The position numbers were made by a program, and so were the translations under genes. DNA of 64,000 bases from Anaspis maculata (lineage: Eukaryota; Arthropoda; Insecta; Coleoptera; Scraptiidae): contig OX421967.1 in NCBI GenBank assembly GCA_949128115.1, positions 60,648,855 to 60,712,854 on the forward strand, in the 5' to 3' direction. Shown one piece after another: positions 10,490-23,779 of the stretch. The notes beneath the pieces were generated by a model that made no database searches, was not told the DNA's origin, and worked only from the letters and a program-made list of their open reading frames with translations. Position 1 is the stretch's first letter. Each line of letters starts with the position of its first letter.

Positions 10490-13400
10490 TGTAACATAAC
10501 CCTTCCCTGGCCATAGTTTCGGGACCGTCTAGGTTAACATAAATAATTAAGTCTGATACTTACACCTTCGGTCTTACCCTGTACCCCTCGCCGGGGCTCG
10601 AGTATCTCATCCTTTCTTTCCTACGTCATGTCCTTTACCCCTTTCCCCCTATTTCACACCCGCCCCTCCATCGTCGTCGCTGATCACCGCTGACGTAATT
10701 AGCCCTTAACTGCTTATTAAATGAGTTAAGCCCACTAATTACGGGTTCCACAGCCCCCTTCACTTCTCTTCCATTCCGTATCATCCCCCCCCCTTCTCGT
10801 TCTATGATTAGTGATTCAAAACCACAGACCTTGCAATGAAATGATAACAGACAACCTTTGGACCACACTTAGATTTATTTGTACATAAGAAATTGATTGT
10901 TCAATTGGCAATACATCGAGTACTTAGGCTAATGATCAAATTCGTTCGCAGACTATAATAATTCTGGCCGACTGACTTCGCTCTAGCGGGCTCAGAAGCT
11001 CTTATGTTAATTAGACTAATTTAGTTTCGCTAGACGCGCAAGCTCTCAGCGACAACTACCTAACCTGGAATTCCCTACATTTTACAATCGAACGGCGGGG
11101 AGGCATTGCACCCCCTAGTTGAACAATTTCAACTGGAAGGAGGGATGCTGCCGCCACACCGTTGAGATGACGCAACGCTAACTAGTCTACCTGTCACGGC
11201 GGGCGATTATGTTGTTCCTGAAAGAAAACCTGATCAAACCTCTGAGAGACGTCCCTGACTGAATCTAGTTAAAAGGGTTACCTAACAATGCAGCTGGCGG
11301 CTTCTCTCGTTTTTCCAACGATTTACACAAACATATTTCAAGGCGCCAAATTTCAATACATGTACATAAATATTCGAATTACACTCTAAAATATTTCCGT
11401 ATTTCGAACTATGATTCCTGTGCCTAGGCTTTGACTTGCGGGACAATTTTGATTGTTCTCCTGTAGAAATGGGCCTTTCGATCAGCTCACTGACCCTCAC
11501 CCCCATTACGTTATTTTCGTGCCAAGGTGGCTCCACTGCATCTCGCCCAGAGACTTTTATAATTAATGAGGAAATCGTACCTTCAATAACGCATCTTCGT
11601 CTTCCCGAATTTTATAGCACACACGGGCATGGTGTAATGTTTTCCGCAGGGTGCATAAAAAGGAGTTTCTGACCTACTTAGCCGGCCTAACCTATATTCT
11701 CGGTCTGGGCACCGACGTCTTCTTGAGTCACCTGAAAAGCTGCTATCTACCCTAAGGAAGCACGGCAGTCTATTGTGACTTTTTACATCAATTTCAAATT
11801 ACACATGAAATAATGAAAGGACCAAATTTATATTACTAATCTTGTTATTTGGGAGGACTTATTCTTTTCTTTACGATGGCCAGTTTTCTTCAGTCGCTGG
11901 GCCGGAAGTGACACAACTTACAGATGAATATACGACCCCCGCGACCACCGAGCCCTCGCGGAAACGCTATCATGCGAGACATGCAAAGTTCCCTAAACCC
12001 TCGAAACCACACGTTCGCCGAAGCTGTTCACTAGGCCTTCACGTTCTTTTTTAATACATAGGTATTCCCATCGGTGGCTCTTGAACTTTCGCCGGTCATT
12101 GGCGACTCAGACTAGGTTTTTTTCATCGAGCTAGGAGTCATCACTCGCCGAACTGACAAACAAAAAGGGCTTCAATTCCGCGGCTCAAAGTGCACCATGG
12201 CTTCCTCTCTTAACGAAAGGGTCGGCTGTGATAGCGGTACTACACCGCTTATCCTTATTACAGCGACTCGGTCCGTTAATTGAACATGGTGGGATTTGCT
12301 CCCACGTCAAGTGCTGACAATCAAATAAACAAACCAACCAACAGACAAACAGAACAGAACCCACCCTGCGGTCACATTCACCAGCCGTCATTAGTGATTT
12401 TCAGCAACAAGTGATTCTACTCTGAAACATTGAGGTTGAGGCCCTCTGACACAAAATCATAGTCGAACATTTTATACGGGAAAACATAATTACAGTCTAA
12501 CACACAATGAAGGGGCACCAACCTTTCTCTGCTATCAATCGTTGACAGGAACTATTCCTTGTTATGTTTCACAATCAGGCACTTAGAAACACTGAACTCG
12601 CAGACCCCACTAAGTTTCCCGTGCACAAGTAATCGAGATCTCGTGAACACTGCAAAGCAAATAACTCCCACACCTTGAATCCCAACAAACAATTCTACGA
12701 TGACTATTTAGAACCCAAATTTTCCACAAACCCCAATTTAACTCTAAAAGCAAATGATTATCTAAGCCGCGACTTCGCGAATCAATCCTTCCCGAGTAGA
12801 CTCGATTCTGCTTACAGAAATTCACAATAGAGAATTTTAGACAAAGCTCGAAATATTCACAAAATTAAATCTCCCCAAGTGTACTGGATTTTACTCAAAC
12901 AATATATTTTTATAGCGAGTCTTAGACAAAATTCGGAACCGTCACGAAATTAATTTCTCGACCGTTCGCAAAAACGTCTCAATCGTCACTCCCGAATTAC
13001 GCTCTTCTTTTCCCATAGCTCAGATTTTTCCATCCCCTCTTGTGGCTTAAGTCATTGACCAATCCCCGACCTATTCAAAAACCACCCTCAGCTTTGGATT
13101 CGCTGAGTAGCTTTGTCCGGATTGTCCCCTCTCCCTTCACAGCCTGCTCTGGTCGCGGCCTGCAATTTTGATTTCTCACACCACCCCATAGATGTCATCC
13201 CGTGTCGCATTCCGTTGGTGCCACTTACCTACTTTTCTACTTACTCAGTAAATTTGAACGAATTTGACCTAAGCTTATGCCCTTGCTATAGTGGTTTGAT
13301 TTCCCGATGCACACACTAGTTTAATTCATTTATTTTTACGAACATCGCGGTCTTATCGTTTGCAACTTTCCCGGCTCCCAATAACATGTTATTTGGTGTT

Positions 13401-13891
13401 TTCCTTACCTGTGCGTGCACGCGAATTCAACCACCATAGTAATGACCATTACAGAACTAGAATAACACTTTTAACATTCAATTAACATAGATTCGCGCAA
13501 AGTCCGTTGTTTTCGTCATCTCCAGATGGTTTCACATACATTGGGGGTTGGTCGCTCGCCCTGGTCCCAGCGCAGCGGGGTCCTTTGATGGGTTCGTCGT
13601 CTAATTTACCCTAATTCCTTTACACGCCCATATGGCTTGGATTTTTCGGTTTTATGTCGAACGAAGTTTATGTGTCCGGGCACCTCCATTGGCAATTACT
13701 ACGTGTTGACTTAGTCTTTCACCGAAATTTTCGCGCACACGAAGATTAAATAACGTCTGGTCCTTTCTTGGGTTTCCTCCACCGCGTTCCCACGATTCTA
13801 GGCATCATCTGTTTTACATTTCGCCTTCCGGACACTAACGGCTCGTTTAATAAAATTGTTTGTGCATTCTCTTCTCGGTCAGGATCTTACA
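10490..13891. mobile_element. 3402-bp LTR-type insertion (TG...CA) with a 4-bp target duplication
   Basis: Starts TGTAACATAACCC and ends GGATCTTACA; flanked by GTAT at 10486-10489 and 13892-13895. The sister unit has the empty site CTCGGTATTTATGAT near 26050. Terminal TG/CA, a short TGTAA/TTACA inverted end and AATAAA near 13850 fit an LTR. I find no internal direct repeat marking two LTRs and no gag, protease, RT or integrase frame, so it is a very long solo LTR or a non-autonomous element. Base composition differs from the flanks (more GC, fewer homopolymers). Confidence 0.7.
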
Positions 13892-13895
13892 GTAT

Positions 13896-15769
13896 TTATG
13901 ATATAAAGTCTAGATTGACTGGGCTATACCATGAGCCCCCCCGCGGCGCATGTATGACTTGATTGACTTGCCTGTTGATTGAAAAATTTATAACTCCTCA
14001 ACTGTGATTTTTTGGAGCAACCAAATTTTCCCGAAATATTCTTGAAAGTTTTCTTCACACATGATCCCGCACATGTATATGCTTATTTTGAAAAACTGAT
14101 GTAGTTTCCCATAAGTCGAAGTTTTTGTGTCATATTTTTGTACTTCTTAGGTTCCCAATGGTTTGGAAAGACAACTATGAACATTTGAAAAATGAAAACT
14201 GTTCTGAACGCTTGAAAAATGACACAGCATTAGAATCATGTGAAAAAAATGGCCGTATTCACTATGATTTCAGACTTCTAGCTGGTTGAACGCAAACAAT
14301 TGGAAAAACTTGAAATTGAGAAAATTGTCTAAAATAGGGGCTCCGCCCCAGAAGGCTCCACTTTTCGTTTTCTAAACCGGAATTTTCGCATCCAGCGGGG
14401 TCGAATTATTCTGAAAGTTTTATCGCCAACCGGTAACCTTTCCATGCCGCTGAACACAGTTTAGAGAGCACTTTTGAACAATTGAGCCTAGACTATTACT
14501 GGAGTACATTCCAAAACCCTACTCGAGCATCCCGTTTGTATTTATACTTGTTTGGACTCAAACTTTAGTACTGGTGCGTTTAAAGGGTCTTCCACTTACT
14601 AAAATACAATTTTACAACCTATTAGACTTCGTTTCAGCATTGTTTCCAGCAACGAGGCCCCTTCTTTAATCCGCGACTGTGCACTCTTCTTTCATGCGCT
14701 GTCAACAGCTGTTAGTGGCATTTAGTTTTTAGCTCTACCAGTCTACTTACTGCCCATGTGAAACTACTGTGTTGTGAACTACCACTCATGGCAAGATAAT
14801 TATTATTTAGCCAAGCAGAATGAGCTAGATTCAGTAGTGAGCTTCACAAGTGTACTCAGCTATTAGAAATAAGAAACAACAAACATTTTTACCCTTCTCT
14901 TGAAATTGATTTTTTTTTCAACAAGGCATGCTTTGTAATTGACAGTTTAACACAATGATACATTGGACCTACTATTTCTACTAGTAGTCTATTTGGGCGA
15001 TAATCTGCTAAATTCATCTCGTGCTTTGTGTTTTATTCGAGTTAAATGTTTTAAATTCCTCAAACAAACTATCAATCACTCGAAAAGTAGACCCGATATT
15101 ATCTTGGACAAAATCCCTCGACTTTGTCTCGGAATTTCAGTCAGATAATATCGAGTCTACTTTTCCCTCGTGATTGACAGTTGTTTTCGGGTTGAAACGA
15201 TTCAACTGGAATAACACTGAGCACTTGTTATATTACTATTGATGATATGAAGGTAATATGATCATTTTGGCGCCATTAACTCATCCTCACATTTATCAAT
15301 TTTCGTCACCTGAATTATGGCGGAAAAAATGAGTTTTTTCAAAATTTGACTGTTTTCCGCATGAACTTGCAACTTGTCATTTTTTTCTTATATACATCAG
15401 ATGAGTAGTAATGTTTGAGGGTATGTACAATCTTGGTTCAAAAGATTTCTTCATGGGGAAAAAAAAAATGAAAAAACTAAAAAATTGAAATTCATATAGT
15501 TTTGATTAGCAATCTTAATGTTTTGATGTGTTTTGAAAGCCCACTATCAATATGTATACTGTACGTTTTTGTTCAAATTTTTTCTCCTCCTAGTTTTTGA
15601 GAAAATATTTTTTTTCGAAATTTTGCATACTCCCGGGAGGGGGTCCCCCTGGTGGAGCTATCGGGCTAATATTTGGTATGATGTATTCTAGTACCAAGTA
15701 GGACGTGTGGTGTGAATTCCAGTTGAATCCGAGCAGGGGCATTTTTCGGCCCTTTATCCTGCTATGGCC
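13896..15769. other. Duplicated intergenic DNA; no gene seen
   Basis: Homologous to 26060-27850, with a local replacement near 15370-15550 against 27525-27630. It contains CTCCGCCCCAGAAGG, a run of short AT-rich inverted motifs and the hairpin listed separately. Open frames of about 60 codons (e.g. 14963-15148) are kept between copies only to the extent the DNA is. Confidence 0.6.
15071..15178. repeat. Perfect-looking hairpin within duplicated DNA
   Basis: The arm ATCAATCACTCGAAAAGTAG (continuing through ACCCGATATTATCT) pairs with AGATAATATCGAGTCTACTT and onward to GATTGACAG. An inner palindrome GACAAAATCCC...GACTTTGTC lies in the loop. The copy at 27228-27335 keeps pairing and reads GGGTCTAC, which pairs better with the left arm. 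Confidence 0.7.
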
Positions 15770-15937
15770 GTTTTGTTTTTTCTTGATATCTCGAAAACTA
15801 AAACTGACAAGTCAAATATCTTTTTGGATCATTGATCGTCATGAAAACTCGCAACTTTTTTCTAATTCAACCGACTCTGTATCTCTTAAGATAAGAGAGA
15901 TACCCATGCTTAGCCTCGAAAAACGGACACGCTGTAT
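15770..15937. mobile_element. Foldback type 1, right-end fragment
   Basis: Starts around TTGATATCTCGAAAACTAAA and ends CTCGAAAAACGGACACGCTG; matches 2470-2633 and 27852-28017. Only the right arm is present. Confidence 0.75.
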
Positions 15938-15960
15938 ACTATAATATAACAACAAAATAG

Positions 15961-16294
15961 GGTGGAAACTAAACAGCCACATCACTCACCGGCATCAATC
16001 ATGTATGCGTCACAGCGTCATATACAGGGTGTAAGAAAAAATGGTTGTTTTCTTTGCTGTTGTAGAAAAATCAAGGCGTTAAAAGTGAAAAATGTGGGAG
16101 GTATAAGAAGTTTCCGGGGAAACTAACCAAGCCAAGACACCTGATAAGGTAAATTACTGACGTGAATGTGTAATCCACGCGTTTTTTTTGCTTGTTTTTT
16201 CAAATACAGCAAAAAAAAAACAACCATCTTTTTTACACCCTGTATACAACGCATACATGATTGATGCCGGTAATGGTGCTGTTTAGTTTTAACC
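15961..16294. mobile_element. MITE with long terminal inverted repeats, copy 2
   Basis: Same ends as the element at 2646-2977. The core reads TTGCTGTTGTAGAAAAATCA, the uninterrupted form of the site used by the 2364-bp insertion in copy 3. Confidence 0.85.
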
Positions 16295-16304
16295 ATAATT
16301 TATT

Positions 16305-18491
16305 TAGGCCAGTCAAATTAGAACAAATTTTTCCGTTTGAGGGAAAAAACTGTTGGAGTTTTGGAAATTTGACAGTAATGTCCGATAAGGTGTACTGTTG
16401 AACATACTAAAAGTCCCCAACTCTACCTATTGAGCTCGAACCGCCATCTTGGAAAAATGGTCCTTCGATCCAGTTTTCTGCTCATATTCCGCTAATCATC
16501 AGAGATATTCAATTAAGTTTAATAAAAAATCAAGGCCATAAAATTGTCTACAAAATTGTTCGATACCGATTTTTTCTCGTATCTGTTGAAATTAATTAAA
16601 TTAAATTAACAAAAAATAAGCGATTTTTTGCCTATGGCTAGAGATATTGTCTTCAAAATTTGTGATGATGTTGGCAGTCCACATCAAAGCTGAACGTGAC
16701 AGTTGAGATAGAAAAAAAAATGGCAAAAATATTTTTTTATTTTTTTTTAAATCAAGCAAAAATTTGGTTTTTGAGTTTCACATTTCCAACAGGGCGGAGT
16801 GAAGGTTTCAATCGAAAATCAATCAGTTTTGATATTTACATATTGTAAGACAAGATTTCATAAGTATTGTGCCTTCACAAGCTTCTGGAATGCTCGATAT
16901 GAATTAAACTGAAAGAATAATAGCCAAGTCCAAAAAGTGTTGTCGATTGGTTCTGAAGGTAACATTTCAAAACAAAAGACATAAGCAAAGGATATACAGG
17001 AGGTCCAAAGGTTATCCAACTGTATACCAGCCCCATATTGATGTGCCTTGTCCAAAATAATACAAAAGAATCAATCAAAATGTTGAAATCCACCCTGTAT
17101 AACAAAAAGTAACGATACAAAATGGAAGTAGTAGATCATACCTGGTGCCAAAAATACAGCCTTTACATTTCTAGAAAAAAGAACAAAATTGATTGATTTA
17201 TTTGAAAGTTATTAGTCCTTAAACTTGACTTTACAAATTTCAGCCAGTCAAATGGGGAAAAGTAGAGAGAAGTAACTGGCGGAGTTTCAGAAATTTGACA
17301 GGGATGTTCGCTAAGGTATACTAATAAACATACTAAAAGTCCCCGCCTCTACCTGTTGTGCTCGAGCCGCCATCTTGGAAAAATGGTAATAAACTTGATC
17401 GAAGGACCATTTTTCCAAGATGGCGGCTCAAGCGCAATAAGTAGAGGCGGGGACTTTTAGTATGTTTATAAGTATACCTTAGCGAACATTCCTGTCAAAT
17501 TTCTGAAACTCCGACCGTTACTTCTCTCTACTTTTCCCTATTTGACTGGCTGAAATTTGTGAAGTCAAGTTTGAGGACTAATAACTTTCAAATAAATCAA
17601 ATAATTTTGTTCTTTTTTCCAGCAATGTAAAAGCTGTATTTTTGGCACCAGGTATGATCTACTACTTCCATTTTGTATCGTTACTTTTTGTTATACAGGG
17701 TGGATTTTCACATTTTGATTAATTCTCTTGTACTATTTTGGATAAGGCACATCAATATGGGGCTCATATACAGTTGAATAACCTTTGGACCTCCTGTATA
17801 TCCTTTGCTGATGTCTTTTGTTTCGAAATGTTTTCTTCAGAACCAATCGACAACACTTTTTCGACTTGGCTATTATTCTTTCAGTTTAATTCATATCGAG
17901 CATTCCAGAAGCTTGTGAAGGCACAATACTTATGAAATCTTGTCTTACAATATGTAAATATCAAAACTGATTGATTTTCGATTGAAACCTTTACTCCGCC
18001 CTGTTGGAAATGTGAAACTCGAAAACCAAATTTTTGCTTGATTAAAAAAAAAAAAAAAAATATTTTTGCAATTTTTTTTTAATCTCAACTGTCACGTTTA
18101 GCTTTGATGTAGACTGCCAACATCTTCACAAATTTTGAAGACAATATCTCTAGCCATAGGCAAAAATCGCTTATTTTTTGATTTTTTTTTTGTTAATTTA
18201 ATTCAATTAATTTCAACCGATTCGAGAAAAAAATCGGTATGAAACAATTTTTGTAGACATTTTTATAGCCTTGATTTTTTTATTAAACTGAATTGAATAT
18301 CTCTGATGATCAGCGGAATATAAACAGAAAACTGGATCGAAGGACCATTTTTCCAAGATGGCGGCTCGAGCTCAATAGGTAGAGTTGGGGACTTTTAGTA
18401 TGTTTAACAGTACACTTTACCGGACATTACTGTTAAATTTCCAAAACTCCAACAGTTTTTTCCCTCCAGCTTTCCTTATTTGACTGGCCTA
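16305..18491. mobile_element. 2187-bp nested palindrome with a 3-bp target duplication
   Basis: Ends TAGGCCAGTCAAAT and ATTTGACTGGCCTA; flanked by ATT (16302-16304 and 18492-18494). Two sister units carry the empty site ACCATAATTTATTGTATATT (near 2976 and 30740). The ends of each arm and the two sides of the centre (17243-17395 and 17410-17550) are diverged copies of one module running from CCAGTCAAAT to CCATCTTGGAAAAATGG, so the structure is a palindrome within a palindrome. Arm-mirrored 65-codon frames (16858-17055 and 17738-17935) are of doubtful meaning. Confidence 0.8.
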
Positions 18492-18537
18492 ATTGTATAT
18501 TTGTGTATATTGTGAAATTTATTGCATAACTTAAGGA

Positions 18538-19592
18538 TATACAGGGTGGTTTTATGTCATTAAATTTTGGGATCAATAGGAAATGAAAAATGAAAGGGAC
18601 TTCCTCCAGAAAACATATTTGAGAAATGTCTAATAACAGAGATACAGCCCTTCAGAGTTGGGAATAAATAATCGTTTTTTCGCATAACTTTTGAACCGTT
18701 CAACCGATTTCATTCAAAATAGAACCAAGGGTTTACTGGAGTTATCCCCTGTCGAACAATCATAACATGTTTCATAAAAAAGTTTCAGGAGCGTAGATAT
18801 CAGGGGGTGTTCCTACTCCCCCCCCCCCCTATTTCTCACCCATCAGTTATTTTTGAAAACTGTTCATAATTTTAAATTCCAAGTTCAATTTAAAAGAAAA
18901 AGTCACTCACGCAAAATTTTGTTTAGAGGCTTCGTTGAGGAGATATTCGAGTTTGAAACTTTGGAAAACATCCCGAAATCGCCACTTTCCAGAACCCAAT
19001 TTGTTTTTTTCCTGAAAATTTCCCGTGTTTTTGAAAAAATGGTGGTTTATCAACTTAGAAATTCTAGAAAACCTATTTCAGCTAAGAAATCATAAGTTTC
19101 TTTGGATTTTAATTTTTAGACCTTTGGAAGTGGCGATTTCGGGATGTTTCCCAAAGTTTCAAACCCAAATATCTCCTAAACGAAGCCTCTAATCAAAATT
19201 TTGCAACAGTGATTTTCTCTTCAAAATTGAACGTAGAATTCAAAATTATGAACAGTTTTTAAAAATAATTAGGGGGGGAAAAAATAGGGGGAGGGGGGGG
19301 GGGAAGTAGGGTTACCCCCTAATGTCTAAGCCCCTAAAACTTTTTTATGGAACATGTTATGTTTGCTCGACAGGGGGATAATTTCAGTGAACCTTTGGTC
19401 CTATTTATAATTAAATCGGTTGAACGGTTCAAAAGTTATCCGAAAAAAAACGATTCTTTATTTCCAACTTTGAAGGACTGTATCTCTGTTATTGGGCATT
19501 TTTCAAATATGTTCTCTGGAGAAAGTCCTCTTCATTTTTCATTCTCTATCGATCCATAAATTTAATGACATGAAAGTCGGACCACCCTGTAT
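18538..19592. mobile_element. Foldback element type 2, copy 2
   Basis: Starts TATACAGGGTGGT and ends GGACCACCCTGTATA. It is full length (about 1055 bp) and aligns along its length with 3031-4085, including the C-run and G-run near 18820 and 19290. Confidence 0.85.
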
Positions 19593-20720
19593 ACATCTGT
19601 GGAAAATACGAAATCAAAGTAGAAAGTAAAATTTGAATGATATTCTTCAGTTTTTTTCAAATATTCCAGGAACGCTTCAAGATATTTTGAAACGGTTTGT
19701 TGTGTCTTTACATGCATTGAATGAAACATCAATTCCTCAATTTTGTTCACTTTATCTGAAATCTTGGTTTTTGGTATGAACGAAAACAAAAATATTCCTC
19801 TTCCACCCTGTATATTGCTCCAGCACTGTTGACGCTGTTGGGTTCCGTTCTCAACCAGTTCATGTGGACATGATCAACAAATATGCCAATCTGCATTTTC
19901 CAATGACGAAGCTGAAGGTCTTTGGTACAATATTTTCCTTATTATTTCGGAAACTGTTCCCCCTGTTATAGTTTTTATCACACATAAGTGACCTTCCGAG
20001 TTACTTTCCAATAATGCGTTGGAATTTTTTATTTAGCATTTGTATTACAGATTTTATCGACAAAAAACGATTAGGGTTGTCAAAAAGGGCCCCCCTGACC
20101 CTCCACGTTGAAAAATTGCTTGGCAGCACTTCTCAAATGATAGATGAAGGCTTTCTGAACATACCTGCAAAAAATTGTTCCGTACTCATAAAATGCATAG
20201 TTATAACCCTAGTCCACCGGACTAATTGGCTTGCTGGCGAAAAGAGAAGAGCAGACCTTGATGGACAGAGAGCGCAGGGGAAGATTGGAGAATGGTCTGT
20301 TGCGAAGAGAATTGAGAAGTCCAGATGAAAAGCAAAAAGTTTTGCAATTCGTGCTTCTCAAGGAATAAGTGCGAATGAGGTCCAGAGAGAGGTTCGCATT
20401 GCTGGAAGACTCTTGAATCCAACAAGACGCCGGCAGAGGGGCGAGAAAGGTTCTACGGTTTGTTCCTGTCAGTATGGGACTGGGAAGGATATGGTGGTTG
20501 ATGGAGCGATTGTAGCTAAACTGGAAATATCTTGGGCTGTTTTTTTAAATTTTTATTTCATTTTACAACAGTTTGAAAAAAACAATAGACTCGGACCAAA
20601 AAAACTTTACAACATCAATTATTACTGCAGCATAGCTAGTTTTCGTCAAGGATATCGCCAGCATCTCACATTTGAGTGAAGTTGCTATGTGTCATTCCCC
20701 ACAAGAATTTCCCAAAATGC
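19593..20720. other. Duplicated 3' flank of zinc-finger gene C
   Basis: Homologous to 4086-5192. Contains CACCCTGTATA near 19805, the TGATAGATGAAGGCTTTCTG block at about 20139, the GACGCCGGCAGAGGGGCGAG segment near 20427, and a minus-strand AATAAA at 20552-20557. No intact gene is seen. Confidence 0.6.
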
Positions 20721-22072
20721 TTAATCTCGTTCGTTCGTATTGGCATGTTTCAGATTGTGCCTGTTCAAATTACCTTTATGTTTAGTTTTGAACGAGCATT
20801 TGTGGCATGTGTTCCAATTGACTTCTTCACGGGGAGCATGTGTTAACATGTGCTTCTTCAAATTGCCTCTAAGTTTAGTTTTGAACAAGCATTCATTGCA
20901 TCTGAACCAATCGATTTCTTCACTGGAAGCATGTGTTAACATGTGCTGTTTCAAATTGCTGTTTTGCTTCTTCGTTTGGTAGGAACATTGATCGCATTTT
21001 TGCCATTCAATTTCTTCATTTGGAGCATGTGTTAACATGTGGTGCTTCAAATTGCTTTTACGTTTAGTTTTGATCAAGCATTTATCGCATTTGTACCAAT
21101 CAATTTCTTCGCTGGGAACATGTGTTAACATGTGGTGCTTCAAACTGCCTTTATGTACAGTTTTGAATAAGCATTCATTGCATTTGTACCAATCAATTTC
21201 CTCTCTGGGAGCATGTACTAACATGTGGTCCTTCAAATTGCTTTTACGTTTTGCTTTGAACAAGCATTCATTGCATCTATACCAATTAATTTCTTCACTG
21301 GGAGCATGTGTTAACATGTGCTGTTTCAAATGGTTCCTTATCTTAGCTCGGAAGGAGCATTTGTCACAGCTGTGCCATTTGATATGATCCGGATCACCAT
21401 GTTCCAGCGAGTGTATTTTTAAATCGTACTTTTGTTTAGTTTTATACGAACAATTTTCACAGCTGTACCAGACGATATCTTCAGGATTAGCGTGTTGCGA
21501 CATGACATGCCGCTGAAGTGATCTTTTGTATTTTGTTTTGAAGAAGCACATCGCACAATGATATGTAATCGATGATATTCCAGCACAGCGGTTGAAATTT
21601 TTTTCCGATTCGATTGGTCGAGAAGCATCTTGGCATCTAACTTCTGTAGCTTTTACCACCATTTTACAATGGTCGTAATGTTTCGCAGCGGACAGGATAG
21701 AGAACGTTTTGAATTTGCAGCCCGGGAAGCATCCGAACTCTTCACAGTAACCGTCATCTTGATAAACCGTCCCGTCCCCGTTGTCCTTGAGTTTGTGTTC
21801 TCGAACGCAATGTTCGTATAGATCGAGTTGATAGAAACTTTTGAATTTGCACGTAACGCAACAGTGGAGCTGGGGTTCGAAGATTGCGTGGAACAATTCC
21901 GCTTGGTAAACCGTTTCGTGTTGTCTTCGAACGTGATAGTCAAGCTGGAAACTCCATTGGGTTTCATAGGGGCATTGTGGACATCTGAGCCTTGCTGCCG
22001 TCTCCAGTTGGTTTGACCTACATTTATAAGTGAACTATTAGTGTATAATTAATAAAGGTGCGCAACTTACAT
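20721..22072 (-). CDS. Zinc-finger gene C: C2H2 protein, 432 aa, two exons
   Basis: Exon 2 is 20721-22017; the intron 22018-22070 is 53 bp; the AT of the split start is 22071-22072. It has the same N-terminal variant-finger module as gene A, then nine tandem C2H2 fingers. The extra finger relative to A lies in the middle, where YRCNECLFKAKRKSNLKDH and its neighbours are found. The linker Trp is retained in every inter-finger linker and the C-terminus is TNERD. It pairs head-to-head with gene D. It is closest to gene H, which also has nine fingers in the same order. It is likely a sequence-specific nuclear factor of unknown target. Confidence 0.87.
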
Positions 22073-22502
22073 GATACGTAGATATTGAAATTCCTTGGTT
22101 GGACTTCAGAGTTTATAAAAAATTCAGTATCGAATACGATTGTGTTGATTTGCACTGGAGGGAGAGGTACCTCAGTACCTATTTACATGAAAAACTGTTA
22201 TGGTGATAGCGTAGAATTGATAAAATAATCTTAGCTGAAGAAGACTAGTTCACTCCTGCAACGAGAGGGGACGTTCAATTTGTTACTCACCACATTTTCA
22301 GGTGCCACTATACATAAAACGCTCATTGTTTTCTCCCTACTGACATCATGTTATCAATTCTGTTCCATATCACCATGAGTTGTTCTTATGATGAGGTATA
22401 CTTAGGTAATGAGGTGCCTTTCCCAAGCGATTCAACATAATCTAATCCGAAACCAAACCTTTCACAAACTTTGAAGTCTAACGAAAAAATTCCACATCTG
22501 CC
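22073..22502. promoter_or_regulatory. Shared leader/promoter region of divergent genes C and D
   Basis: 430 bp between the split start codons, closely matching 6452-6884. The block at 22236-22322 reads ACGAGAGGGGACG (one G to A change in the G-run relative to A/B) and then CTATACATAAAA. Both donors are CAT|GTAAGT. Confidence 0.6.
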
Positions 22503-23779
22503 ATGTAAGTTTTGTACCTATTTATTATATGAATTACGTATACATTAACATATCACGTAACAATAAATGTAGGTCAAATCAACGGGAGGCGGCAGCAACG
22601 CTAGGATGTCCACAATGTCCCTATGAAACCCAATGGAGTTTCCAGCTTGACCATCACGTTCGAAGACAACACGAAACGGTTTACCAAACGGAATTGTTCC
22701 ACGCAATCTTCGAACCACAGCTCCACTGTTGCGATGCGTGCAAATTCAAAAGTTTCTATCAACTCGATGTATACGAACATTGCGTTCGAGAACACAAGCC
22801 CAAGGTCGATGAGGACGGGACTGACGTCCATCAAGATGACGGGTGTTGTGAACAATTCGGATGCTTCCCGGGTTGCAAATTCAAAACATTCTCTATTCTG
22901 TCTGCTGCGAAGCATTACGACTGCTGTAAAATGGTGGAAAGAGCTACAGATGTAAAATACCAAGATGCTTCTCGGCCGATCAAATCGGAAAGAAACTCCA
23001 ACCGCTCTGTTGTAGTGTCATCGAACACATATCATTGTGCTACATGCTTCTACACAACAAAATACAAAGGATCTTTGCAGCGGCATGTTATGACGCAACA
23101 CGCTAAACCTGAAGATATCGTCTGGTACCACTGTGAAAATTGTTCGTATAAAAGTAAACAAAAAGACGATTTGAAAAAACACTCGCTGAAACATGCCAAT
23201 CCAGATCATATTAAATGGATCAATTGTGACAAATGCTCCTATCAAACTAAACGAAGCAGCAATTTGAAACGGCACATGTTGAGACATGTTTCTAGTGAAG
23301 AAGTTGATTGGTTCAAATGCAATGAATGCTTGTTCAAAACTAAACATAGAGGCAATTTGAAATCCCACATGATAACACATGTCCCCAGTGAAGAAGTTGT
23401 TTGGTACAAATGCAACAAGTGCTCATTCAAAACAAAACGTAAATATTGTTTGAAAATTCACTTTCTGCAACATGCCAATCCAGACGAAATTGAATGGCAG
23501 AAATGCGACAAATGTTCCTATCAAACCAAAAAGCTAAACCGCAATTTAAAAGAGCACATGTTAACACATACTCCCATTGAAGAAATTGATTGGCACAAAT
23601 GCAATAAATGCTCGTTCAAAACTAAACGGAAGCGTGAATTGAAGAGGCACCATAATCTGCAACATGCTAATATAGAAGAAATTGAATGGCATAAAAGTGA
23701 CATAAGCTCCCATCAAATTCAGCTGGGAGGATGTGTAGAACAAGACATGTTACGAATACAGGTGTCACCAACGGTATAA
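22503..23779 (+). CDS. Zinc-finger gene D: C2H2 protein, 402 aa, two exons
   Basis: AT at 22503-22504, intron 22505-22572 (68 bp), exon 2 22573-23779. An in-frame TAA lies eight codons before the split ATG. The protein is nearly identical to gene B: three N-terminal variant fingers, seven intact tandem fingers and one ligand-less final repeat. It reads through the position of B's stop and ends RIQVSPTV, as G does, so this is probably the ancestral C-terminus. Candidate polyadenylation signals lie at 23907-23912 and 23941-23946. The few differences from B include LFKTKHRGNLKSH against LYKTKHIGNLKPH, near the DNA-reading helix. Confidence 0.87.

Noticed and set aside
12280..12320. Possible tRNA-derived sequence or primer-binding site in the 3.4-kb insertion
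   Set aside because: TGGCGACTCAG-like and GGGATTTGCTCCCA words occur, but no cloverleaf or position next to an LTR edge could be shown.
16858..17055. 65-codon frame MDKAHQYG... present in both arms of the nested palindrome
   Set aside because: Explained by the inverted arms; no known domain.
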